Of a stretch of DNA of 64,000 bases, positions 49,150 through 57,322 are shown piece after piece (the stretch's first letter is position 1; every line of letters begins with the position of its first letter). The position numbers and the translations under genes are program-made. A model generated the notes under the pieces. It was not told the origin of the DNA, made no database searches, and worked only from the letters and a program-made list of their open reading frames with translations. This DNA comes from Kribbella italica (lineage in GTDB: Bacteria > Actinomycetota > Actinomycetes > Propionibacteriales > Kribbellaceae), in contig NZ_JACHMY010000001.1 of NCBI RefSeq assembly GCF_014205135.1, positions 8,494,001 through 8,558,000 on the forward strand, written 5' to 3'.

Positions 49150-51072
49150 ATGTCACGCCTTCTCTTCCTGACCGGCGCGGTGGCCGCCGGCCTGTTCGGT
49201 AGTGCCCTTCCAGCCGGAGCCGTCGGTGGGCCGGTGGCCGCGCTGCAGGGGGACCAGCTGAGTGGTCCCGTGCTGTTCCTCGCCAACCTGGACGACGACG
49301 CCGAGCGGTGCCGGGCCAAGGCGCGGACCGTGGCGAAGGACGCGGTCGCGCAGGAGGCGGCGTACGACGATGCCTTCTACCAGCGCAAGGCCGAGCTGGA
49401 GAAGGAGCCGGACAAGGAGAAGGCGGAGAAGCTTTACCAGGAGCTCGTTCGCACGTACCAGCGGCAGAAGAACGCGGCGGACCGGACGATGGCCGCCTGC
49501 AACGACGCGGCCGACGCGGTGGTCAACGGGGCTCAGGACGCGAAGGACCTGGCCCGGGTGCGGACGCAGCCGTGGGTCGGTGCGCCGGCGGGTGCGACTG
49601 GCCGGATCACGGTGTCGACCGATCGGGTGCGGGTGTTCGTGAAGCGGGGTTCGGGATGGTCGGCCTCGACCGTACTGACGGCCGATGAGGTACGGCGTGG
49701 TGTCGAGCTGGGGATCGAGGGCCGGGACATCGTCCGGAACTCGGCTGTCTGGGACGGTACGGCGTCGCTGAAGCTGGTTGTCAGCGGCAACGGATCGACG
49801 GCGACCGCTTCGCTGGCACTGAAGGAGGCGCCGGTGCTGACGCAGCCGAACACGCAGCGGGTGCAGAAGGTTTTCGCGGGAGTCGCGGGGGACAGCGACA
49901 AGGTGGGGACGGCTTGGCGGAAGCAGGTCGACAAGGTGGTCAAGCAGACCGGCGTACCGGGCGGGGTGCAGCTGCTCGATCAGGGGGACGACAGCTGGAC
50001 GCAGGATCTGTTCGAGCCGGCGTACATGTCGATCCCTGGGCCGGGTGGCAAGCCGCAGGGGATGAAGGTGCTGCTCGGGTCGGTGAACGACTCGCGGCGC
50101 GTGGGGTCGCGGGTGATCTTCACCGAGCTGGCCGGTGCCGATGTCGCGGCGGTGCACGTGGAGCACGTGCCGGTGCCGGAGGAGAACGACAGCTACGACT
50201 CGATGGGGAACCTGGAGACGATTCCGCCGACGCCCGCGCATCCGGTGGGGCGGATCGTGATCGGGGGTGACGGGTTCGACCACGGGAAGACCGGGCCGGC
50301 ACCGGAGATGGTGACGCTGCTGAAGTCGCAGGGGATGCAGGATCCGCTGGGGCTCGACACGTCGTGGCTGACGGTTGGGCATGTCGACGAGTTCCTGCAG
50401 TTCGTGGCGGTGCCGGGGAGCCGGCTGGGATGGAAGGCGTTGGTTGCCGATCCCGCCGCTGGGTTGGAGCTGCTGCGCGGCGTACAGAAGAGCGGGCGCG
50501 GCGGGGAGATCATGCACGGCGGGCTGCCGAAGCTGGAGTGGCCGTACGACCTGCGGATCGATCAGCGGAGCACGTCCGAGTTCCTCGCGGACCGGCAGTT
50601 CGTGGAGACGAACGAGCGGGCCGCGGCCAAGATCCAGGCGAACGTCGAGGTGCTGAAGGCGCAGGCCGGGCTGACCGACGCGGAGCTTGTCCGGGTGCCG
50701 TCGCTGTTCACGGCGAAGTCGATGGACTACGGGATGCTCGAGACCGAGATCAGTCAGCTGGAGCCCGGGCCGGAGAAGGACCAGGCGATCGCGAAGCTGC
50801 ACGCGATGCGGGACGCGGTGGCGGAGATCCCGGGTCCGGTGAACGGGCTGGTGCTGAACGGCGGCCGGTACGTCGCGCCGAAGCCGTACGGACCTGTTGT
50901 CAACGGCAAGGACGTCTTCGCGACGGCGATCTCGAAGGCGCTGGGTGGGATCGGCTACCAGGTCGCGTACGCCGACGATCTCACGTCGGAGCACGTCTCC
51001 GAGGGGGAGATCCACTGTGCGACGAATACGTTGCGGGATTCGCTCAGCACACGGTGGTGGACGGGAAGCTAG
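49150..51072 (+). CDS. Secreted protein-arginine deiminase (PAD) family protein
   Basis: The 640-residue protein would convert peptidyl-arginine to citrulline, a calcium-dependent reaction in the animal enzymes. It has a signal peptide (cleavage near AGAVGG, about 27), a coiled-coil region rich in Lys/Glu (about residues 45-125), a linker beta domain, and a PAD catalytic domain from about 240. All four catalytic positions of the family are present: Asp286 in DSWTQDLF, His411 and Asp413 in VGHVDEFL, and Cys623 in GEIHCATNT. PAD-like genes are known in some bacteria but rare. The N-terminus is not the PAD_N cupredoxin domain. The stop shares CTAG with the convergent carboxyltransferase gene. 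Confidence 0.9.
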   Translation: MSRLLFLTGAVAAGLFGSALPAGAVGGPVAALQGDQLSGPVLFLANLDDDAERCRAKARTVAKDAVAQEAAYDDAFYQRKAELEKEPDKEKAEKLYQELVRTYQRQKNAADRTMAACNDAADAVVNGAQDAKDLARVRTQPWVGAPAGATGRITVSTDRVRVFVKRGSGWSASTVLTADEVRRGVELGIEGRDIVRNSAVWDGTASLKLVVSGNGSTATASLALKEAPVLTQPNTQRVQKVFAGVAGDSDKVGTAWRKQVDKVVKQTGVPGGVQLLDQGDDSWTQDLFEPAYMSIPGPGGKPQGMKVLLGSVNDSRRVGSRVIFTELAGADVAAVHVEHVPVPEENDSYDSMGNLETIPPTPAHPVGRIVIGGDGFDHGKTGPAPEMVTLLKSQGMQDPLGLDTSWLTVGHVDEFLQFVAVPGSRLGWKALVADPAAGLELLRGVQKSGRGGEIMHGGLPKLEWPYDLRIDQRSTSEFLADRQFVETNERAAAKIQANVEVLKAQAGLTDAELVRVPSLFTAKSMDYGMLETEISQLEPGPEKDQAIAKLHAMRDAVAEIPGPVNGLVLNGGRYVAPKPYGPVVNGKDVFATAISKALGGIGYQVAYADDLTSEHVSEGEIHCATNTLRDSLSTRWWTGS

Positions 51073-52499
51073 CTGCCGAGAGGCCGACTGGAGAGGTGCT
51101 GGGCGATCTCGGCCGCGAGGGCTGTGGTGAGTGACTCGGCGGTGTCCGCGGGGAGTTCCGGTACGACGTGGTGGACGATGCCGGCGTCGCGGAGGTCGGT
51201 GGCGGCGATGCGTTGGGCGGTCGCGAGCGTCGGCGCGTGGGTCGTGTCGCCGTACATGATCGCGCTGGCGCCCTCGGGTGGCAGCGGCGCGAGCCAGGCG
51301 TGGCCGGCGGCAAGGACTGTTGTTGCCGGGAGCAACGCCAGTGCGCCGCCGCCGGTGCCTTGGCCGAGCAGGACGGAGACGGTGGGGACGGTCAGCGTGC
51401 TCATGGTCGCGATGCACTGGGCGATCTCGCCGGCCAGGCCGCCTTCTTCCGCGGCGCGGGAGAGTTCCGCACCGGCGGTGTCGATGAGGGTGACGAGGGG
51501 GAGGCCGAGGTCTTCGGCCAGGCGCATGCCGCGGCGGGCTGATCGGAGGGCGGCGGGGCCGAGGGGGCGGTCGGACTCGCGATCCTGGCCGACGAGGACG
51601 CAGGGGCGACCGTCGACGCGAGTGAGGGCGACCAGCACGCTCGCGTCCGCGGAGGTCAGGCGGACGGTGCCGGTGCAGGCGAAGCGGAGGAACTCGCGGA
51701 CGCCGGCGCGATCGTCACTTCGGGTCGAGAGCACTGCGTCCCAACCGTTCACTGCAGTTGAGTGTTCAGTGCGGCGTACGAGTTGTGGAAGCGTTGGAGG
51801 ATCGACCAGGATGCCGAGGGCTCGATCGAGGAGGACGGGGAGATCTACGGATTCGACGACGCCGTCGATGACGCCGTGCTCGGCGAGGTTCTCCGCGGTT
51901 TGTACGTCGGTGGGGAACGGCTCGTCGTACAGGGCTTGGTAGACCTTCGGGCCGAGGAAGCCGACCAGCGCGCCGGGCTCGGCGACGGTGACGTGGCCCA
52001 GCGATCCCCACGAGGCGAAGACCCCGCCGGTGGTCGGGTGACGCAGGTGGACGAGGTACGGCAGGCCGGCGGCCTTGTGCGCCATCAGGGCGCGGGAGAT
52101 CCGGACCATCTCGAAGAACGCCGGGGCGCCTTCCTGCAGGCGCGTTCCGCCCGACGCCGTCGACGCGAGGATCGGTAAGCCTTCCGCGGTCGCACGGCGT
52201 ACGGCGGACGTGATCCGCGCCGCGGCGGCGCGCCCGATCGACCCGGCCAGGAACGCGAACTCACTCACCAGCACGGCGACCGGCCGGCCCCGCATCAGCC
52301 CGCGCCCGGTCAGCACCGACTCGTCGGCCCCCGACCGCTCGGCCGCGACGGCGAGCTGCTGCACGTAGTCCGGCGAATGTCCGCTCAGGTCGGCCGCCTC
52401 GTCCCAGGACTCGAAGGATCCCGGATCGAGCACGACCTCGATCAACTCCCGCGCACTCGGCCGCCCGCGCCCCGAGGCCGCGCCGCTCACGAGACCCAC
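51069..52499 (-). CDS. Acyl-CoA carboxyltransferase (fused beta/alpha subunit)
   Basis: The 476-residue protein has two crotonase-like halves: an AccD-like N-terminal half (RGRPVAVLVSEFAFLAGSIGRAAAARI, STASGGTRLQEGAPAFFEM) and an AccA-like C-terminal half (DTAGAELSRAAEEGGLAGEIAQCIA, VPTVSVLLGQGTGGGALALL). It transfers a carboxyl group between biotin and an acyl-CoA. There is no biotin carboxylase or biotin carrier gene beside it, so it either uses partners encoded elsewhere or works as a decarboxylase on a malonyl-type CoA. It is in an operon with a CoA-transferase and a MatC-like carrier. Confidence 0.88.
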   Translation of the reverse strand: MGLVSGAASGRGRPSARELIEVVLDPGSFESWDEAADLSGHSPDYVQQLAVAAERSGADESVLTGRGLMRGRPVAVLVSEFAFLAGSIGRAAAARITSAVRRATAEGLPILASTASGGTRLQEGAPAFFEMVRISRALMAHKAAGLPYLVHLRHPTTGGVFASWGSLGHVTVAEPGALVGFLGPKVYQALYDEPFPTDVQTAENLAEHGVIDGVVESVDLPVLLDRALGILVDPPTLPQLVRRTEHSTAVNGWDAVLSTRSDDRAGVREFLRFACTGTVRLTSADASVLVALTRVDGRPCVLVGQDRESDRPLGPAALRSARRGMRLAEDLGLPLVTLIDTAGAELSRAAEEGGLAGEIAQCIATMSTLTVPTVSVLLGQGTGGGALALLPATTVLAAGHAWLAPLPPEGASAIMYGDTTHAPTLATAQRIAATDLRDAGIVHHVVPELPADTAESLTTALAAEIAQHLSSRPLGS

Positions 52500-53632
52500 C
52501 TCCGGATGTCCTCCCCGTGCTGATCCAGCGTCGGCGGCGCCCCATGATCCCGCCGAGTCCTCTCCTCCCCGTCAGCACCGAAGAACCGCAACGGCGGCCC
52601 CGGCAACCGCACCGCCCCGAGCGTCGAATGCTCGACGTCGATCAGCAGCCCCTGGCTCGCCGTCTGCTCCCACTCGTACACCTCGTCCAGCCCCCGCACC
52701 TTGCCCGCGGGCACCCCGACCTCGTCCAGCCGAGCCAGCAACCGCTCCGCGGACCACTCGGCAAACGCCCCTTCGACCACCGCGATCACCCGGCCCCGAT
52801 CGGCCACCCGCAACGCGTTCGTCTCCAGCCCCGTCTCGTCCAACCCGAACGCCGTGACCAATCGTTGCCACAGGCCCTCACTCCCGACCGCGATCTGCAC
52901 CGAACCGTCAGCGCAGTGGAACAACCCGTACGGCGCGATCGACGGATGATGATTGCCCTGGGCGACTCCAACCTCCCCGGCCACCGTGTACCGCGTCCCT
53001 TGGAACGCGTGCACCCCGACCACCGCCGCCAGCAATGAGGTCCGCACCACCTGACCGACCCCGGTCAGGTCCCGCTCCCGCAAAGCCGCCAGTACGCCGT
53101 ACGCGCCGTACATCCCCGCGAGCAGATCCCCGATCGGCACCCCGACTCGCTGCGGATCCGCAGGCCCGGACCCGGTCAGCGACATCAACCCGGCCTCACC
53201 CTGCGCGATCTGGTCGTACCCCGCGCGCCCACCCTCCGGCCCGTCGTGCCCGAACCCGGTGATGGACAGCGCAATCAGCCGCGGATTCCTGGCCTGCAAC
53301 GATTCCAGGCCGAGCCCGAGCCGCTCCAGCACCCCGGTCCGGAAGTTCTCGACCAGTACGTCGGCCCGGTCGACCAGCCGCAGCAGCACCTCCCGATCTG
53401 CGGGATCCTTCAGATCGAGGGCGATCGACTCCTTGTTCCGGTTCGCCGACAGGAAGTACGTCGACTCGTCACCGGCGAACGGCGGTCCCCACCCGCGGGT
53501 GTCGTCGCCCCGCCCCGGCGCCTCGACCTTGATCACCCGCGCGCCGAGATCACCGAGCATCATCGTCGCGTGCGGCCCGGCCAGCGCCCGCGACAGATCG
53601 ACCACCAGTACGCCGTCCAGCGGGCCACTCAT
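52487..53632 (-). CDS. CaiB/BaiF-family CoA-transferase
   Basis: The 381-residue class III CoA-transferase shows the family blocks GVLVVDLSRALAGPHATMMLGDLGARVIKVE at the N-terminus, YFLSANRNKESIALDLKD near 60 and GYDQIAQGEAGLMSLTG near 140, where the catalytic Asp lies. It moves CoA between carboxylic acids. It overlaps the carboxyltransferase gene by 13 bases and follows the carrier gene by four, so the three form one operon for uptake and activation of an acid, plausibly a dicarboxylate. Confidence 0.9.
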   Translation of the reverse strand: MSGPLDGVLVVDLSRALAGPHATMMLGDLGARVIKVEAPGRGDDTRGWGPPFAGDESTYFLSANRNKESIALDLKDPADREVLLRLVDRADVLVENFRTGVLERLGLGLESLQARNPRLIALSITGFGHDGPEGGRAGYDQIAQGEAGLMSLTGSGPADPQRVGVPIGDLLAGMYGAYGVLAALRERDLTGVGQVVRTSLLAAVVGVHAFQGTRYTVAGEVGVAQGNHHPSIAPYGLFHCADGSVQIAVGSEGLWQRLVTAFGLDETGLETNALRVADRGRVIAVVEGAFAEWSAERLLARLDEVGVPAGKVRGLDEVYEWEQTASQGLLIDVEHSTLGAVRLPGPPLRFFGADGEERTRRDHGAPPTLDQHGEDIRRWVS

Positions 53633-53636
53633 CGGC

Positions 53637-54953
53637 TCACCATCCCGGCAGGACCAGCGCGGCCCAGACCAGCAGCGGACCGGCCAGGACGACGATCATG
53701 CTGTAGGTCAGGATCTGCTTGTAGTACGCGGGTTCGCTGATCGTGTCCGGCCTGTTCGCCAGCATCAGGGCGCCGTTGGTCGAGAAGGGGCTGACATCGA
53801 CGATCGTCGACGCGATCGCCAGCGCGGCGACGAACAGGCCGGCGCTGATGCCGCCGTTCGCGATCAGCGGGACGGCGATCGGGATGATCACCGGCAGCAG
53901 CGCGGTCGACGACGCGAACGCCGACACCACCCCGCCGACGTAGCAGAGCACCAGCGCGCCGATCGCGACCGCGCCCAGCCCGGCCGCCCAGTTCCCGACG
54001 AACTCCGGCGAACCGGCCTCGGTCAGGATCGCGGCGTACGTGCTGACGCCGGCCACCAGCAGGACGGTGGGCCAGGCGATCTGCTTGACCGCGTCCTTGT
54101 GCTCCTTCGGCGCCAGCATCGCGAGGATCACCGCGGCGGTGATCGCGACGAAGCCGATGTTCTTGTCGAAGGCCAGCGCGACCACGGCGACCCCGACGAA
54201 CGCGACCAGCGTGAGCACCTGGTCCCGCCGTACGCCGAGCGCCTGCGTACCGGTCGGGGCGGACGCGCCCTGGCCGCGCGCCGGCACCGTCGCACCGCCA
54301 CGATGGAGGTCTTCGGTCAACGAGTCGTCGTCGGGGTCGACCCGCTGGGCCATCAGCCGGCGGCCGCCGAACAGCACGAACAGGATCGCCGCCATCACCA
54401 GGTTGACGGCCAGGCTGGCCAGGAACACCGTCATCTCGCTCGACGGCAGGTTGTTGTCCTCCATCACCGAGTTGGTGATCGTGCCGTAGATGCTGATCGG
54501 GGAGAACCCGCCGCCCTGGGCGCCGTGCACGACGAACATGCCCATCATCAGCGGGTTGATCTTGTACCGGGCGGCGAAGCCGAGCGCGATCGGGCCGATG
54601 ATCGCGCAGGCGGCCGGGCTGGCGGCGCCGATCGCGGTCAGCAGCGCGGTCACCGCGAACATCACCCACGGGATCAGCGCGACCCGGCCGCCGACCGCGC
54701 GGACCGCCGATCTGACGATCAGGTCCACGGTGCCGTTGTTCTTGGCGATCGCGAACAGGTAGGTGACGCCGATCAGCGTCAGGATCAGGTCACCGCTGAC
54801 CCCGCCGAGAATCTCCTTCTCGCTCAGGTCGAGCGAGAACATGCCGACCAGCCACGCCGCGACGTACGCGAGCGCTCCCATGTTGATCGGCAGCAGCGTG
54901 CCGATCACGAACAAGGCGACCAGCGCCAGGATCGCTACCCATTCGGGACCCAT
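53637..54953 (-). CDS. MatC-like dicarboxylate carrier
   Basis: The 438-residue protein has about eleven membrane segments in two halves, each with a re-entrant motif (ASPAACAIIGPIALG and SSTALLPVIIPIAVP; NSVMEDNN and VDVSPFSTNGALML), like MatC_N/ion-transporter superfamily carriers for malonate and other dicarboxylates. ATG 54953 has GGAGAG six bases upstream; the longer frame to 54995 lacks such a site. It heads the operon with the CoA-transferase and carboxyltransferase and is divergent from a GntR regulator. Confidence 0.88.
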   Translation of the reverse strand: MGPEWVAILALVALFVIGTLLPINMGALAYVAAWLVGMFSLDLSEKEILGGVSGDLILTLIGVTYLFAIAKNNGTVDLIVRSAVRAVGGRVALIPWVMFAVTALLTAIGAASPAACAIIGPIALGFAARYKINPLMMGMFVVHGAQGGGFSPISIYGTITNSVMEDNNLPSSEMTVFLASLAVNLVMAAILFVLFGGRRLMAQRVDPDDDSLTEDLHRGGATVPARGQGASAPTGTQALGVRRDQVLTLVAFVGVAVVALAFDKNIGFVAITAAVILAMLAPKEHKDAVKQIAWPTVLLVAGVSTYAAILTEAGSPEFVGNWAAGLGAVAIGALVLCYVGGVVSAFASSTALLPVIIPIAVPLIANGGISAGLFVAALAIASTIVDVSPFSTNGALMLANRPDTISEPAYYKQILTYSMIVVLAGPLLVWAALVLPGW

Positions 54954-54997
54954 CGTGTTCTCTCCAAAAATGTGGGGCAACGAGATCACAATCACAG

Positions 54998-55031
54998 TTG
55001 GCTCAGTGGCCTAGCCAATAGCTCAGTGAGC
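54998..55031. promoter_or_regulatory. Paired GntR-type sites between divergent genes
   Basis: GCTCAGTG occurs at 55001-55008 and again at 55021-55028, exactly 20 bp apart. The first lies within TTGGCT-N9-AGCCAA (54998-55018) and the second within GCTCA-G-TGAGC (55021-55031). Two sites two helical turns apart between a regulator and its likely target operon suggest cooperative binding. Confidence 0.55.
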
Positions 55032-55041
55032 CGGTTGTCAA

Positions 55042-55047
55042 TACATT
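55042..55047 (+). promoter_or_regulatory. Leaderless -10 element for the GntR gene
   Basis: TACATT lies seven bases before the ATG at 55055. It is the best TANNNT match near this start. Confidence 0.55.
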
Positions 55048-55054
55048 GGTTCTC

Positions 55055-55792
55055 ATGGACGACTCGCCGCGCTTTCCCCGTCCCGTTCTGCGGACCCGCC
55101 TCTACGAGCAGGTCGCCGAGCAGCTCACCGGGTGGATCGCGGAGAACGGGCTGAGGGCCGGTGATCGGCTGCCGCCCGAGCGTGAGCTTGCCGTCCGGCT
55201 CGGGGTGAGCCGGGCGACGCTGAGCCAGGCGCTGGTCGCGCTGGAGGTGATCGGCGTGGTCGTCGTACGGCACGGGGACGGGACGGTGCTGACCGAGCGG
55301 GCCCGGACCGCGCCGGTGATCGAGGCGATCCGGGCGCACGCCGACCGGTTGCCGGAGATCATCGAGGCGCGGGACGCGCTGGAGTCGAAGCTCGCGGCCT
55401 TGGCCGCCGTACGGCGTACTGATGCTGATGTGGTCGCGATCCAGGCGGCGTTGGCCGCGATGGAGCGCGACATCGCGGCCGGCGGGCGCGGTGTCGAGGC
55501 GGACGAGCAGTTCCACGGCGCGGTGACCACGGCGGCCCGGTCGGAGCTGCTGGGGCAGATGATGGCGGCGATCCACGACCTGATCCGGGAGACGCGGATC
55601 GAGTCGCTGTCGCAGCCCGGCCGGCCGAAGGACTCGCTGGCCGGGCACCGCAAGGTCGCGGAGGCGATCATCGCGGGCGATCCGGCCGCCGCGGCGCAGG
55701 CGATGCACGAGCACGTGATGCTGGTCAGCGACGTCGCGCTGCTGCGTGAGCAGGACCGCGGGACCGCCGACCAACGGGTCGAGCAGTCGTGA
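55055..55792 (+). CDS. GntR-family regulator, FadR/FCD subgroup
   Basis: The 245-residue protein has a GntR winged helix (LYEQVAEQLTGWIAENGLRAGDRLPPERELAVRLGVSRATLSQALVALEVIG) and an FCD ligand domain (EIIEARDALESKLAALAA, EADEQFHGAVTTAARSELL, HRKVAEAIIAGDPAAAAQAMHEHV). It is divergent from the MatC-like carrier operon and likely controls it through the paired sites at 54998-55031. An upstream in-frame TTG at 55046 is possible, but the leaderless promoter points to 55055. The TauE gene overlaps its stop. Confidence 0.9.
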   Translation: MDDSPRFPRPVLRTRLYEQVAEQLTGWIAENGLRAGDRLPPERELAVRLGVSRATLSQALVALEVIGVVVVRHGDGTVLTERARTAPVIEAIRAHADRLPEIIEARDALESKLAALAAVRRTDADVVAIQAALAAMERDIAAGGRGVEADEQFHGAVTTAARSELLGQMMAAIHDLIRETRIESLSQPGRPKDSLAGHRKVAEAIIAGDPAAAAQAMHEHVMLVSDVALLREQDRGTADQRVEQS

Positions 55793-56550
55793 CGGGCGCC
55801 GAGCATCTGATCGTCATCGCTGCCGGGCTCGGCGCCGGGCTGCTCACGTCGACCGTCGGGGTCGCCTCGCTGGTGAGTTTCCCCGTCCTGATCGCCCTCG
55901 GCATCCCGCCGGTGGTCGCCAACGCGTCGAACACCGTCGGGCTCATCCCCGCCGGCCTCGGCGGATCGCTGGGCTATCGCCGTGAACTGAAAGAGCAACC
56001 CGCTGTCACCTGGCTGGTCGTCGCGACCTGCGCGTTCGGCTCGATCGGCGGCGCCGTCCTGCTGCTCGCCCTGCCGCCCGGCGTCTTCGAGGCGATCGTG
56101 CCCTGGCTGATCCTGTTCACCTGCCTGCTGGTCGGCGCGACCCCGACGATCTCCAAGTGGTTGCGCTCCCGCCAGCCCGACGAGGTCGCACCCCGGACGA
56201 AGATGTCGCCGCTGACGACCTTCTTCGCCGCGCTGACCGGCGTGTACGGCGGTTACTTCGGTGCCGGCTCCGGCGTGATGATGATGGCCGTGCTCGGCCT
56301 CGGCCTGGACCTCGAGCTCCGCATCGTCAACGCGCTCAAGACGCTGGCCGTGCTGGCGGCGAACATCGTCGCCGGCCTGATCTTCGTCTTCGTCGCCGAC
56401 CTCGACTACACCGCGGTCGGCCTGCTCGCGATCGGCTCGGTCGTCGGCGGCTACACCGGCGCCCACCTCGGCCGCGTGCTCCCGCCGACGCTGCTCCGGA
56501 TCCTGATCGTGCTGGCCGGCATCATCGCCGCGGTGACGATGCTCACCTGA
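55789..56550 (+). CDS. TauE/SafE-family anion exporter
   Basis: The 253-residue membrane protein has seven to eight helices with the TauE/SafE pattern: GLGAGLLTSTVGVASLVSFPVLIALGIPPVVANASNTVGLIPAG at the N-terminus and GVYGGYFGAGSGVMMMAVLGLGLDLELRIVNALKTLAV near 145. Members move sulfite, sulfoacetate or other organosulfonates. The GTG overlaps the GntR stop (GTGA). It may extend the regulon of that GntR. Its last eight bases overlap the convergent unknown gene. Confidence 0.88.
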   Translation: MTGAEHLIVIAAGLGAGLLTSTVGVASLVSFPVLIALGIPPVVANASNTVGLIPAGLGGSLGYRRELKEQPAVTWLVVATCAFGSIGGAVLLLALPPGVFEAIVPWLILFTCLLVGATPTISKWLRSRQPDEVAPRTKMSPLTTFFAALTGVYGGYFGAGSGVMMMAVLGLGLDLELRIVNALKTLAVLAANIVAGLIFVFVADLDYTAVGLLAIGSVVGGYTGAHLGRVLPPTLLRILIVLAGIIAAVTMLT

Positions 56551-57304
56551 CCGGCGGAGTCAGCCCTGTCGTCAGGTCCGCGACCTCGTCGGTTTCGACC
56601 TTCTCGTACTTGCTGTTCCGCAACTCCTGCAGGGCGACCGCGGCCAGCCCGACGACGCCGGCCTTCGCCGCCTCGGCGAGCTTCGGGTCGCCTTCGGTCA
56701 ACGCACCGAGGGGCGCCGCGGCACCCGCGATCGACACCAGGACGACGATCCGCAGCGCCGAGTCGAGAAAGGCGTCGAGTTGCTCGTGGTCGACCTGCCG
56801 AAGCTGCTCGCGCAACTCCTCCGCCTGCGCGATCGCCTCTTCCGTCGGCCCGGCGTACCCGCGGTCGGTCAGCTCGTCGACGATCTCGACCACGTCCTCG
56901 CCGTCGAGATCGAGGAAGCCGGCCGCGGCATCCAGCGGCTTGTACTCCGCCGTGTCGACCAGTACCGGCACCGCCTCGACGACCCGCTCCCGCGCTTTCG
57001 CGTGCTCGACACCCCGTAGCAGTAGGACGGCGGTCGTGAGGGCGACGTCCAGGTCCGCGACCACGTTCTTCAGCTCGCGCTCACCGTCCGAGCCCGCCGC
57101 GAGGGCCGCCGCCCGCTCCGCCTCGTGCTCGAACAACCGCCGAGGCATCGGCACCGCCGCGATCACCGGCTGGAACGCGCCCACCGACAACGCGGCCGTC
57201 CGGTCCACCGGCGCCTTCTCCCCGGGCTTCACCGGGGCACCGGCCCCCTTGCCGGGAACCTTGAAGAAATCCTCACGCCGCGGACCACCAGAGGTAAGAC
57301 TCAC
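56543..57304 (-). CDS. Soluble protein of unknown function
   Basis: The 253-residue protein has a basic, Pro-rich N-terminus (RREDFFKVPGKGAGAPVKPGEKAP), then a helix-rich domain with many Glu/Asp/Ala residues (AEELREQLRQVDHEQLDAFLDSALRIVVLVSIAGAAAPLGALTEGD) that includes one moderately hydrophobic stretch. I do not recognise the family. The GTG at 57304 has a TAGGGT -10 element six bases upstream, so a leaderless start is likely. It overlaps the convergent TauE gene by eight bases. Confidence 0.65.
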   Translation of the reverse strand: MSLTSGGPRREDFFKVPGKGAGAPVKPGEKAPVDRTAALSVGAFQPVIAAVPMPRRLFEHEAERAAALAAGSDGERELKNVVADLDVALTTAVLLLRGVEHAKARERVVEAVPVLVDTAEYKPLDAAAGFLDLDGEDVVEIVDELTDRGYAGPTEEAIAQAEELREQLRQVDHEQLDAFLDSALRIVVLVSIAGAAAPLGALTEGDPKLAEAAKAGVVGLAAVALQELRNSKYEKVETDEVADLTTGLTPPVR

Positions 57305-57310
57305 CCGTTC

Positions 57311-57316
57311 ACCCTA
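57311..57316 (-). promoter_or_regulatory. Leaderless -10 element for the unknown gene at 56543-57304
   Basis: On the minus strand TAGGGT lies six bases before the GTG at 57304. Confidence 0.5.
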
Positions 57317-57322
57317 ACGAAC

